A stretch of 6,724 nt of DNA, from assembly GCA_021802185.1 (NCBI GenBank), contig JAKAAV010000128.1, positions 1 to 6,724 on the forward strand, in the 5' to 3' direction. Shown piece after piece: positions 1 through 6,724 of the stretch (its first letter is position 1; each line of letters opens with the position of its first letter). The notes beneath the pieces were generated by a model. It was not told where the DNA came from. It ran no database searches and worked only from the letters and a program-made list of their open reading frames with translations. The position numbers and the translations under genes were made by a program. Source of the stretch: Chloroflexota bacterium. GTDB lineage: Bacteria; Chloroflexota; Limnocylindria; Limnocylindrales; CSP1-4.

Positions 1-404
1 ACGCTGCGTCGCGCGTGACGCTCGGCTGGTCCGACCCGCAGCGAAGGACTACCGCCGAAACCGGTTCGACGAGCGCCCCGACGGTCGGACGCCCGCAAGC
101 GGAGGCCGGGGAGCGGCGACGGCGGAGATGAGACGCCGGGAGCGGCGCGCGGAACAGCTCGAACCGGGCCGAGAAGTGCCGCGGCGCCGGCGCCTCCTGA
201 CGATCCGGAACCCCCGGACCCCTCGGTGAGGATCAGCAGCGTCCGGCAGGTGGGACGAGCCGAAGCCGCCGGAGGAGGCCGGCGGCTTCGAGTCAGGGCG
301 GGCTGGTCGGGGCCCGCGTGGCGTGCTCCGGTCAGCCCGGGAGGGCTCCGTCGGTCGGCGGCGTCATCGGGCCGTCGGAGCTGGCGGCCGGAGCTGGAGG
401 TTCG
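1..404. other. Gene-free stretch rich in inverted repeats
   Basis: No supportable gene is seen between the left edge and the end of the iron-sulfur carrier gene. A plus-strand frame is open from the edge to a TGA at 227-229, but its product would be dominated by arginine, with no recognisable motif, as expected of random GC-rich sequence. The minus frame following the Fe-S gene's stop has no further stop down to base 1, but it also has no ATG or GTG. What the stretch does hold is a set of self-complementary elements: a 12-bp palindrome at 183-194, a 5-bp stem with 5-nt loop at 204-218, a perfect 12-bp stem at 261-290, a 5-bp stem with tetraloop at 334-347, and a 9-bp direct repeat (376-384 and 389-397). 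It is most simply a 3' intergenic region with terminator-like structures. A structured RNA, or the end of a convergent gene entering from the left, cannot be excluded. Confidence 0.5.
261..290. terminator. Perfect 12-bp inverted repeat, possible terminator
   Basis: Bases 261-272 are the exact reverse complement of 279-290, with a 6-nt loop (aggagg) at 273-278. The stem is almost all G-C. It lies 114 nt past the stop of the Fe-S carrier gene in the direction of transcription, where a terminator would be expected. No T-run follows the stem on either strand, so it is not a classic intrinsic terminator; U-poor hairpin terminators have been proposed in high-GC actinobacteria. A structural element of a small RNA is the alternative. 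Confidence 0.4.
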
Positions 405-812
405 TCAGTGCGAGCAGGAGTGCGGGCTGCCGGCCGATTCGGCCGTCCGGAAGCTGCTGCCGCAGCCGCAGGCTGACACCGCGTTCGGGTTGTTCACGGT
501 GAATCCCGCACCCATCAGCGTGTCGACGTAGTCGATCTCGGAGCCGGCCAGATACTGGGTGCTCTGGTCGTCCACGTAGACGCGGATCCCCTGCGACTCG
601 ATCGTGAGGTCCTCGGCCGTCGGCTGGTCCTCGAGCATCATCCCGTAGCGGAACCCGGAGCACCCGCCGCTGTACACGTAGACGCGGAGCCCGATGGACG
701 GGTTCGTCTCCTCGGCCGTCAGCTCGCGCAGCTTCTCCGCGGCGGCGTCCGTGAGGCGGACCATCGGCTGGATCGCGGGCTCCGAGGTGGACTGGGGTTC
801 GGTGTTCAGCAT
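405..812 (-). CDS. erpA: A-type iron-sulfur cluster carrier (HesB/IscA/ErpA family)
   Basis: The protein of 135 residues belongs to the A-type carriers, which bind a transient Fe-S cluster and deliver it to cytoplasmic apo-enzymes. The family fold runs from about residue 17 (MVRLTDAAAEKLREL) to residue 121. The three cluster-ligand cysteines are in place: Cys51 in SGGCSGF, and Cys115 and Cys117 in ACGCGSSF. The NNPNA segment before the last pair is typical of ErpA-like members. The C-terminus carries 14 extra residues ending HSCSH, adding Cys133 and two histidines. I chose the ATG at 812 because GGAGG lies 11 nt upstream. A GTG at 953 in the same frame would add 47 unconserved residues and overlap the candidate promoter. 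An ATG at 764 would also keep the domain. The family is clear; ErpA versus IscA/SufA is not settled. It follows heliorhodopsin by 163 nt and appears to have its own promoter. Confidence 0.93.
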   Translation of the reverse strand: MLNTEPQSTSEPAIQPMVRLTDAAAEKLRELTAEETNPSIGLRVYVYSGGCSGFRYGMMLEDQPTAEDLTIESQGIRVYVDDQSTQYLAGSEIDYVDTLMGAGFTVNNPNAVSACGCGSSFRTAESAGSPHSCSH

Positions 813-823
813 CGGGGGTGAGG

Positions 824-828
824 CCTCC
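824..828 (-). promoter_or_regulatory. Ribosome binding site of the Fe-S carrier gene
   Basis: On the minus strand this reads GGAGG, 11 nt before the ATG at 812. It supports that start over the upstream GTG at 953 and the internal ATG at 764, neither of which has an equally good site. Confidence 0.55.
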
Positions 829-880
829 GGGGGATGTTGCTCGCGTGACGGCGGTCGGAACGGCTCGACCTCCGGCAACA

Positions 881-909
881 ATCGTAGTTGCGGGCTGGAT
901 TTTCGACAA
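881..909 (-). promoter_or_regulatory. Candidate sigma-70-type promoter for the Fe-S carrier gene
   Basis: On the minus strand a TTGTCG -35 box (904-909) and a TACGAT -10 box (881-886) are separated by exactly 17 nt. Each matches the consensus at 4 of 6 positions, including the key TTG and TA...T bases. Transcription would begin near 874, giving a leader of about 60 nt before the ATG at 812. This would let the Fe-S gene be expressed apart from heliorhodopsin. It is a prediction by pattern only. Confidence 0.45.
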
Positions 910-949
910 GAGGTGCGCGGAAATCGCTTGCGGCGGCCCACCAGATCGA

Positions 950-961
950 CCACGAACGTGG
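950..961. repeat. Short palindrome downstream of heliorhodopsin
   Basis: The 12 bases ccacgaacgtgg form a 4-bp stem (ccac/gtgg) around gaac. They lie 14 nt past the heliorhodopsin stop and 40 nt upstream of the candidate -35 box of the Fe-S gene. A second self-complementary element, gggcgcgccc at 963-972, is adjacent. They could be a weak terminator for heliorhodopsin or an operator, or chance in GC-rich DNA. Confidence 0.25.
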
Positions 962-975
962 CGGGCGCGCCCCCG

Positions 976-1797
976 TTACGGCCGGAGCGTCCCGAAGAAC
1001 ACCTGCCAGGCGAGGAGCGTCTTGGCGAGGAGGCTGAACAGCATGTACGCGCGTTCGCCGTACAGGTAGTCGCGCCACCGTCCGACCTTCCCGTACTGCA
1101 GCACCATGTTGATCGCGAAGACGTTGAAGGCGATGAACAGCGAGACGAAGATCGCGATCACGAAGGCCGGGATCGCGGCCGCCCCGGGCTGGGTGGCCGA
1201 CGTCACGAGGGCGGCCCCGATGACGAACCACGGCACGATCCCGGCGATGCAGCCGAAGAGGTAGTGGTGCCACTGGACGCGCTCGCGGCCCTCGTTCGCG
1301 AGCTCCATGCTCCACCCGAAGAGGATCATCGCCGCGTTGACGCCGAAGATCCCGATCATCGCGCCCGCGTCCTGCACGCCGGAGAGCGCCGCGATGACGA
1401 CGATCATGAGGCTGGAGCTGAACGCGTACTCGATCCAGCGCGCGGGGTTCTGGCCGCGTGCCAGGTGCGCCTCGTACCAGCGGCGCGCGGGAAACGCGAC
1501 GGTGAAGTGGGCGAGCGAGCTGATCAGGAAGAAGAGGGCGACGGCGGGCCCGATCGGCAGGTCCCAGATGTGGCGCTGCGCCGTGACCAGCGTTCGGGTC
1601 GCCTCGTCGAACCGCAGGTACGTGCTGAGCACGGGCGACGTGACGATCGGGTTCCGGGCGAACGAGAGCGCGAGGATCGCGACGAACTGGACGAAGTGAA
1701 GCGCCGACAGAACGGCGTTCCACCGGAAGAGAGCGGCCGACCGGGAGGCCGGGACCGGGAAAGGGCGGAGTCCACGGGTCTCCGCGGCGATCGACAT
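976..1797 (-). CDS. Heliorhodopsin
   Basis: This 273-residue membrane protein is a heliorhodopsin, a retinal-binding photoreceptor family distinct from type-1 and type-2 rhodopsins; known members sit in the membrane with the N-terminus inside. Seven hydrophobic segments are visible at about 23-47, 81-103, 118-140, 142-164, 175-200, 208-232 and 245-270. The retinal Schiff-base lysine is Lys259 in segment 7 ([11 protein letters not shown]), with Ser255 four residues before it. Glu123 in [10 protein letters not shown] of segment 3 is the expected counterion. His34 and His97 fit the family's buried histidines. The long loop between segments 1 and 2 is also typical. No DTD- or NDQ-type pump motif is seen in segment 3. 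The ATG at 1797 has GGAG 9 nt upstream; an in-frame TTG at 1881 is rejected because it falls in the candidate -35 box. No retinal-synthesis gene is in view, so the chromophore source is unknown. Confidence 0.95.
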   Translation of the reverse strand: MSIAAETRGLRPFPVPASRSAALFRWNAVLSALHFVQFVAILALSFARNPIVTSPVLSTYLRFDEATRTLVTAQRHIWDLPIGPAVALFFLISSLAHFTVAFPARRWYEAHLARGQNPARWIEYAFSSSLMIVVIAALSGVQDAGAMIGIFGVNAAMILFGWSMELANEGRERVQWHHYLFGCIAGIVPWFVIGAALVTSATQPGAAAIPAFVIAIFVSLFIAFNVFAINMVLQYGKVGRWRDYLYGERAYMLFSLLAKTLLAWQVFFGTLRP

Positions 1798-1806
1798 CGA
1801 GTTGGT

Positions 1807-1810
1807 CTCC
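1807..1810 (-). promoter_or_regulatory. Ribosome binding site of heliorhodopsin
   Basis: On the minus strand GGAG lies 9 nt before the ATG at 1797. This fixes the start and excludes the 28-residue extension that a TTG at 1881 would give. Confidence 0.6.
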
Positions 1811-1840
1811 AGGCGTCTTTGTGACGCACACGGTACACGA

Positions 1841-1866
1841 ACGAACGCCGCGTGTCTATGGTTCGT
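1841..1866. promoter_or_regulatory. Candidate operator dyad over the heliorhodopsin -10 box
   Basis: The arms acgaac (1841-1846) and gttcgt (1861-1866) are perfect reverse complements separated by 14 nt, and they bracket the candidate -10 box. The left arm is part of a tandem acgaacgaac. A dyad in this place is where a dimeric repressor could act. The arms are only 6 bp, so chance is possible. Confidence 0.25.
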
Positions 1867-1881
1867 ATTGGGTTTGTTCAA
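1853..1881 (-). promoter_or_regulatory. Candidate promoter for heliorhodopsin
   Basis: On the minus strand TTGAAC (1876-1881) and TAGACA (1853-1858) are spaced 17 nt apart. The -35 box matches 4 of 6 consensus bases and the -10 box only 3 of 6. The surrounding 1811-1885 stretch is clearly richer in A and T than the flanking genes, as promoters in high-GC genomes often are. Transcription would start near 1846, about 50 nt before the ATG. Confidence 0.4.
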
Positions 1882-1901
1882 TCCGCTGCCGCCCGCTGCC
1901 G

Positions 1902-1917
1902 GCCTCGCCGGAGAGGC
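1902..1917 (-). terminator. Weak hairpin after the thiolase gene
   Basis: GCCTC (1902-1906) pairs with GAGGC (1913-1917) around a 6-nt loop, 21 nt past the thiolase stop. There is no T-tract. It might separate the catabolic operon from heliorhodopsin, but the short stem makes this uncertain. Confidence 0.2.
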
Positions 1918-1938
1918 GGGGCTGCGGAAGCGCGCGCG

Positions 1939-3165
<1,227 letters not shown>

Positions 3166-3207
3166 TGGTGCGTGGGCTCCTGATGCGATCGTCCGACGCG
3201 GGCGACG

Positions 3208-3222
3208 CAGCCGCGACGGCTG
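3208..3222. repeat. Small hairpin between hydratase and thiolase genes
   Basis: CAGCCG (3208-3213) and CGGCTG (3217-3222) form a perfect 6-bp stem with a 3-nt loop in the 103-nt intergenic gap. It could form in the mRNA just before the thiolase ribosome binding site (3177-3181) or be an mRNA processing or stability element. No function is established. Confidence 0.3.
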
Positions 3223-3231
3223 TGACCGCCG

Positions 3232-3237
3232 ATTCTA
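3232..3237 (-). promoter_or_regulatory. Possible -10 box upstream of thiolase
   Basis: On the minus strand TAGAAT matches the -10 consensus at 5 of 6 positions and stands out in GC-rich DNA. No acceptable -35 hexamer is found 16-18 nt upstream. It may be an internal promoter for the thiolase, but the evidence is thin. Confidence 0.25.
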
Positions 3238-3268
3238 GCCGCCGGGCCAATCGACCCGCGGGCCTCCC

Positions 3269-4162
3269 TCAGCGACCGACCCAGCGCGGAGGCCGCTTCT
3301 CCAGGAAGGCCTGCATGCCCTCCTTCTGGTCCTCGGTCGCGAACAGGAGGTAGAACAGGCGACGCTCCAGGGCCAGGCCTTCGTGCAGCGGCAGTTCCTG
3401 GGCCGCGCGGATGGCCTCGACCGCTGCCGCGACCGCGAGCGGCGGCATCGCGGCGACCTGCGCGGCCAGATCCAGCGCCGACTGCACGACATCGGCGGCC
3501 GGGACGAGGCGCGTCACGAGGCCATGTGCATCCGCCTCGCTCGCCGTCATGTTCCTGCCCGTCAGGATCAGCTCCATCGCGCGCGCCTTGCCGATCGCGC
3601 GCGTGAGCCGTTGCGTGCCGCCGGCGCCAGGCATGATGCCGAGCCGCAGCTCGGGCTGCCCGAACACCGCATCGTCGGCGGCCACGAGCATGTCGCACGA
3701 CATCGCGATCTCGCACCCGCCTCCGAGCGCGACCCCGCGGACCGCGGCGATGGTCGGGGTCCGCACCCGCGAGAGCCGTTCCCACCGCGCGAACCGGTCG
3801 GACGCGAGCAGCCATCCCGCGGTCTCCTCGGCCATCTCGCGAATGTCGCCGCCCGCGGCGAAGGCACGCTCGCCCGCGCCCGTCACGACGATGCACCGGC
3901 ACTCCGGGTCCGCGTCGAGCGCCTCGAACGCGTCGACGAGCTGGGCGATGGTCGCGGCGTCGAGCGCGTTCCGCACCTCCGGCCGGTCGATCGTGACCAG
4001 GGCCACGCCGTCGATCGGGCCTTCCGGGCCGCGGGCCGGGAACGCGAGCGTGATGCGGTGCACCTCGGCGCCCGGCGCAACGAACTCGTCGGCGAGCGGC
4101 TCATCGGCGACGGCGCCGGTCGTCTGATGCGCGTCACGGCGTTCGGTCGGCTCGTCGGTCAC
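3269..4162 (-). CDS. Enoyl-CoA hydratase/isomerase (crotonase family)
   Basis: The 297-residue protein is a crotonase-fold enzyme, expected to add water across the double bond of a 2-enoyl-CoA. The core runs from about residue 34 to the end. Both catalytic glutamates of true hydratases are present: Glu151 in GGGCEIAM and Glu171 in FGQPELRLG. The oxyanion-hole regions are FAAGGDI (101-107) and the GGG at 147-149. PGAGGTQRLTRAIGKA (178-193) and the C-terminal FATEDQKEGMQAFLEKR (274-290) match mitochondrial-type short-chain hydratases closely. The first 33 residues are an acidic extension without family conservation. The start is a GTG at 4162, overlapping the hydrolase stop as GTGA, with GGAGG 6 nt upstream, so translational coupling is likely. 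Another in-frame GTG at codon 34 is possible but less well supported. The exact substrate is unknown; a dehydroadipyl-CoA role would suit the neighbouring thiolase. Confidence 0.92.
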   Translation of the reverse strand: MTDEPTERRDAHQTTGAVADEPLADEFVAPGAEVHRITLAFPARGPEGPIDGVALVTIDRPEVRNALDAATIAQLVDAFEALDADPECRCIVVTGAGERAFAAGGDIREMAEETAGWLLASDRFARWERLSRVRTPTIAAVRGVALGGGCEIAMSCDMLVAADDAVFGQPELRLGIMPGAGGTQRLTRAIGKARAMELILTGRNMTASEADAHGLVTRLVPAADVVQSALDLAAQVAAMPPLAVAAAVEAIRAAQELPLHEGLALERRLFYLLFATEDQKEGMQAFLEKRPPRWVGR

Positions 4163-5097
4163 GATGCACCTCCAGTGTGGCGGTCGACGGTGGACGTCTC
4201 CAGCTCGCGGTCATCGGACTCCGGCGCCGCACGTGGCCCCGGCAGCATCGCCCCCGGCATCGGCGCGCGCCGCGGTCCGGTTCCTGCGGCGATGCGACCG
4301 GCCCGCGCGGCCGCGGCACGTTCGGTCGCGATGGCCGCGGTCGTGCGGTAGAACCGCTCGGCGATCTCTCCGAACAGGGTCGGGCGCAGCACCATCGCCT
4401 GGTGCCCGCAGTCCGGCACGATGCAGAGCTGCGCCTCGGGGAGCTGCCGGTAGAGCGCCACGGCGTGGTCGACCGGCACGAACACGTCCCGATCGCCGCA
4501 CACGACGAGCGTCGGCACGCGGACACGACGCAGTTCTGCCGGCGACAGGACGGGTTCCCCGGGGATTGCCCGCGCGATCGCGCGCATGAGATCGCGCCAC
4601 TTCCCCGGCCCCTGCACGGGGCCGTGCCGCCGCTCGAGCTGCGCGGCCCACTCCGGCTCCTGGCGCTCGATCCGGTCCGGGTCCATGAGCACGCGGGCGA
4701 CGTGGGCGCGCGGCTCCGGCTGCGGGTCGACCCCGACCAGCACGAGCGTCCGCAACCGCTCCGCGTGCGCCGCGGCGAAGTGCAGCGCGGCGAGCCCGCC
4801 GAGGCTGAAGCCCGCCAGGTGGAACGTCGGCAACCCGAGCGCGTCGACCGTCGCGAGCAGGTCGTCGGCCAGGTTCGCCGTGGTGAGCGCGTCGGGCGAG
4901 TCGTACGAGCCGCCCGCCGTGCCGGCGTGACCCCGAAGGTCGACGAGGTACAGCCGGAACGCGCGCCGCATCAACGGGCGCTGTGCCGACCAGTCCTCGA
5001 CCGCCGACGAGCTCGCGCCGTGCAGCAGGACCAGCGGCGGCCCGCTCCCCTCGGTGGTGACGTGGACATCGAGGCCGTTCGCTCGGACGGTCGGCAT
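4159..5097 (-). CDS. Alpha/beta hydrolase, 3-oxoadipate enol-lactonase-like
   Basis: The 312-residue protein has the alpha/beta-hydrolase fold. The oxyanion-hole loop is LLHGASSS (24-31), the nucleophile is Ser98 in the elbow GFSLGG, the acid is probably Asp204 in CGDRDVFVP, and the base is His232 in DCGHQAM. The triad order and spacing are normal, and the cap region lies at about 125-190. The overall pattern resembles PcaD-type enol-lactonases and ring-cleavage-product hydrolases, but this fold is too versatile to fix a substrate. The catalytic domain ends near 252; the remaining 60 residues are rich in Ala, Arg, Pro and Gly and look disordered. The ATG at 5097 has GGAG 8 nt upstream and starts 15 nt after the flavin reductase stop. 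Its stop overlaps the hydratase start by 4 nt, so the three genes are very likely co-transcribed. Confidence 0.88.
   Translation of the reverse strand: MPTVRANGLDVHVTTEGSGPPLVLLHGASSSAVEDWSAQRPLMRRAFRLYLVDLRGHAGTAGGSYDSPDALTTANLADDLLATVDALGLPTFHLAGFSLGGLAALHFAAAHAERLRTLVLVGVDPQPEPRAHVARVLMDPDRIERQEPEWAAQLERRHGPVQGPGKWRDLMRAIARAIPGEPVLSPAELRRVRVPTLVVCGDRDVFVPVDHAVALYRQLPEAQLCIVPDCGHQAMVLRPTLFGEIAERFYRTTAAIATERAAAARAGRIAAGTGPRRAPMPGAMLPGPRAAPESDDRELETSTVDRHTGGAS
4169..4173 (-). promoter_or_regulatory. Ribosome binding site deciding the GTG start of the hydratase
   Basis: GGAGG on the minus strand lies 6 nt before the GTG at 4162, inside the last codons of the hydrolase gene. This ideal spacing favours the GTG in the 4-nt overlap over the GTG at codon 34. 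Confidence 0.65.
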
Positions 5098-5112
5098 CGT
5101 CCCCGCTCCGGC

Positions 5113-5763
5113 CTACATGTCCGGCTTGCCGCGCAGGTCCGACGTGGCGGCCCGCTCGATGCGCAGGTAGCGGCCCCGGAAGTACAGGAGCGGCAGCCGG
5201 TCGTCGGTGTCGTGCGCGACGGACAGGACGCGGGCGACGTAGATCGTGTGGTCGCCGGCATCGACGGACTGCTCGACCTCGCACTCGAAGCGCGCGATCG
5301 CGTCGTCGAGGAGCGGCGTGCCGTGCTCGCCGGGATGGTGGGCGGCATTGCAGAACGCCGACCTGGGGAGCGCGGACGGGGCCCCGGCGAAGCAGTCCGA
5401 GAGGGCCTGGCTGTCCTCGCCCAGCACGTTGACCGCGAACCGGCGCGCGGAGGCGATCACGGGATGGATCGAACGCTCCTGTCCGATGCAGACGAGGACG
5501 AGTGGCGGGTCGAGCGAGACCGAGCTGAACGCGTTGACCGTCGTGCCCCACGCGTGCTGCCCGGGCTCGTGCGGCAGCTGCTCGCACGTGCCGTCGCCAT
5601 CGTCGTCGCAGTACGCGGTCACGATCGTCACGCCGGTCGCGAACCGGCTCAGCGCCTCGCGGAACTCACGCGTGTCGACTCCGGGCTCGGCATCCCGGCT
5701 GCGGACCGCATCGCCCGGCACGCCGCCCGCGCTCGCCTCCGTGCCGGCGCGCTCGGCGCTCAA
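5113..5763 (-). CDS. Flavin reductase family protein (FMN-binding split barrel)
   Basis: The 216-residue product matches NAD(P)H:flavin oxidoreductases of the HpaC/flavin reductase-like type, which supply reduced FMN or FAD to a partner monooxygenase. Family blocks in order are FREALSRFATGVTIVTA (34-50), TVNAFSSVSLDPPLVLVCI (75-93), FAVNVLGEDSQALSDCFA (109-126), GDHTIYVARVLSV (170-182) and PLLYFRGRYLRIE (191-203). Between the first two blocks is an unusual insert (about 51-72) with an Asp-rich DDDGDGTCE stretch flanked by cysteines 52 and 60, where relatives usually have a short turn. The start is uncertain. The longest frame begins at a TTG (5763); a GTG at 5721 also precedes the conserved core and has GGAGG 14 nt upstream. 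The gene follows the lyase by 25 nt and precedes the hydrolase by 15 nt. No oxygenase partner is in the window. Confidence 0.88.
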   Translation of the reverse strand: MSAERAGTEASAGGVPGDAVRSRDAEPGVDTREFREALSRFATGVTIVTAYCDDDGDGTCEQLPHEPGQHAWGTTVNAFSSVSLDPPLVLVCIGQERSIHPVIASARRFAVNVLGEDSQALSDCFAGAPSALPRSAFCNAAHHPGEHGTPLLDDAIARFECEVEQSVDAGDHTIYVARVLSVAHDTDDRLPLLYFRGRYLRIERAATSDLRGKPDM

Positions 5764-5788
5764 CCCCGCGCCCCCCGTCCGACCACCG

Positions 5789-6724
5789 CTAGCCGCCCGC
5801 CCCGACCGGACCGGTCGGCCGTTCGTACCCCTCGGGCATGTTCGGCGTGTACCGGAAGTTCCCGGCCACGCCCGGTTCCGTCAACTCGTGCGGGTCGAGG
5901 ATCGCGTCGAGGTCCTCCTGCGAGAAGACGCCCTTCTCGAGGACCAGCTGGCGGATCGTCTTGCCGGTGCGCACCGCCTCCTTGGCGATGTCGGCCGCGA
6001 GCCGGTAGCCGATGTACGGCGCCAGGGGGGTCGCCATCGCGCTCGACTGCTCGAGCAGATCGGCGCAGTGCGCCTCGTCCGCCTCGATTCCCCGGACGGC
6101 CTCGCGCGCGAACTGCCGGCAGCCGCTCGTCAGGATCGTGAGCGACTCGAGCGTGTCGTGGGCGATGATCGGCATCATCACGTTGAGCTCGAGCTGCCCG
6201 CGCGACGCGGCCCAGGCGACGCACGTGTCGTTGCCGATCACGTGGAAGCAGATCATCGAGAGGTTCTCGACCATGACCGGGTTCACCTTGCCCGGCATGA
6301 TCGACGATCCCGGCTGCCGCGCCGGCAGGCGGATCTCGCCGAAGCCGGTGCGCGGCCCCGACGACATCAGCAGCAGATCCTCCATGATCTTCAGGAGGTC
6401 CACCGCGAGGCCGCGGATCGCCGCCGACACCTCGGTCATCGGCCCCATCGACTGCGTGGCCTGCACGAGGTGCTCGGCCGTGCGCAGGTCGTGGCCGGTC
6501 TGCTCGGACAGGAGGCCGATGACGCGCTCGATGTACTCGGGCTCGGCGTTGAGCCCGGTCCCGACCGCCGTCGCACCGATGTTCTGCTCGCGGATGGCGT
6601 CCGACGCGCGCTCGATGCGCTCCTTCGCCCGCCGCAGGGTGAGCGCGTAGGCGGCGAACTCCTGCCCCAGCCGGATCGGCACGGCGTCCTGCATGTGGGT
6701 CCGGCCCGACTTCAGGACGTGGTC
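5789..6724 (-). CDS. aspA: Aspartate ammonia-lyase (aspartase/fumarase superfamily), partial
   Basis: The frame enters from the right edge and ends at a TAG at 5789-5791, giving 311 residues, roughly the C-terminal two thirds of a protein usually near 470. The first visible residues, ending in SGRTHMQDAVP, form one conserved active-site region. GTGLNAEPEYI follows. The superfamily signature GSSIMPGKVNP is encoded at 6278-6310 and holds the flexible loop with the catalytic serine. Features nearer to aspartases than to class II fumarases include VIGNDT, GQLELNVM, the LESLTILT segment and the LTEPGVAG tail. Aspartase converts aspartate to fumarate and ammonia; fumarase hydrates fumarate to malate. 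The superfamily is certain, the reaction only probable. The start and ribosome site lie outside the window. The flavin reductase begins 25 nt downstream, so it may head or join the same operon. Confidence 0.85.
   Translation of the reverse strand, partial: DHVLKSGRTHMQDAVPIRLGQEFAAYALTLRRAKERIERASDAIREQNIGATAVGTGLNAEPEYIERVIGLLSEQTGHDLRTAEHLVQATQSMGPMTEVSAAIRGLAVDLLKIMEDLLLMSSGPRTGFGEIRLPARQPGSSIMPGKVNPVMVENLSMICFHVIGNDTCVAWAASRGQLELNVMMPIIAHDTLESLTILTSGCRQFAREAVRGIEADEAHCADLLEQSSAMATPLAPYIGYRLAADIAKEAVRTGKTIRQLVLEKGVFSQEDLDAILDPHELTEPGVAGNFRYTPNMPEGYERPTGPVGAGG

Noticed and set aside
62..78. tRNA-like ggttcga words in the left region
   Set aside because: The flanking bases do not pair as a T-arm, and no acceptor, D or anticodon arms were found around them.
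2..229. Plus-strand frame open to the left edge, possible end of a convergent gene
   Set aside because: About 76 codons, nearly a third of them arginine, with no motif; open frames of this length are common by chance at this GC content.
1..404. SRP RNA, RNase P RNA or tmRNA
   Set aside because: The conserved signature words of these RNAs were looked for on both strands and not found.
226..531. Short plus-strand open frame in the left region
   Set aside because: It overlaps the conserved 3' end of the Fe-S carrier gene, begins at a non-ATG codon, and is Arg/Gly/Ser-rich with no recognisable feature.
813..953. N-terminal extension of the Fe-S carrier from a GTG at 953
   Set aside because: It would add 47 residues with no family similarity and run through the candidate promoter; the ATG at 812 has a good ribosome site.
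694..1824. 376-codon plus-strand open frame opposite heliorhodopsin
   Set aside because: Highly charged repetitive product with no motif; the minus strand encodes a well-conserved heliorhodopsin here.
1798..1881. N-terminal extension of heliorhodopsin from a TTG at 1881
   Set aside because: The TTG lies in the predicted -35 box, and the 28 added residues are polar and unlike the family start; the ATG at 1797 has GGAG at 9 nt.
4177..6141. 654-codon open frame on the plus strand
   Set aside because: It is antisense to the hydrolase, flavin reductase and lyase genes, which have clear family motifs. Its product is Arg/Asp/Glu/Pro-rich without a domain, typical of the opposite strand of GC-rich genes.

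Overview
This is a very GC-rich window (roughly 70% G+C by eye) from a bacterial chromosome. All seven recognisable genes lie on the minus strand and read right to left. The strong GC bias, GTG/TTG starts, tight gene spacing and a heliorhodopsin gene (a family concentrated in monoderm lineages) suggest Actinomycetota or a high-GC Chloroflexota lineage. This is inference; no rRNA or other taxonomic marker is present.

Reading in the direction of transcription: 6724-5789 is the C-terminal two thirds of an aspartase/fumarase-superfamily lyase, closest to aspartate ammonia-lyase and cut by the window edge. Then come a flavin reductase (5763-5113), an alpha/beta hydrolase resembling 3-oxoadipate enol-lactonase (5097-4159), an enoyl-CoA hydratase (4162-3269, GTG start, 4-nt overlap with the hydrolase) and a thiolase of the 3-oxoadipyl-CoA/acetyl-CoA type (3165-1939). 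These five have gaps of 25, 15, -4 and 103 nt and look like one catabolic operon. The set fits the lower part of an aromatic-acid or beta-ketoadipate-like route ending in CoA-thioester cleavage. A monooxygenase that would use the reduced flavin is not in view.

After a 141-nt, comparatively AT-rich gap with a candidate promoter lies a complete heliorhodopsin gene (1797-976). It has seven membrane segments, the retinal lysine and the TM3 glutamate. A further 163-nt gap with a second candidate promoter leads to an A-type (HesB/IscA/ErpA) iron-sulfur carrier gene (812-405) with its three cysteines.

The leftmost 404 bases hold no gene I can support. They contain several hairpin-forming inverted repeats, the best being a perfect 12-bp stem at 261-290 that may end transcription of the iron-sulfur gene.

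The most notable content is the heliorhodopsin, a rhodopsin family whose cellular role is largely unsettled, sitting in co-orientation between a CoA-dependent catabolic operon and an Fe-S assembly gene. No mobile element, CRISPR array, tRNA or rRNA was seen.
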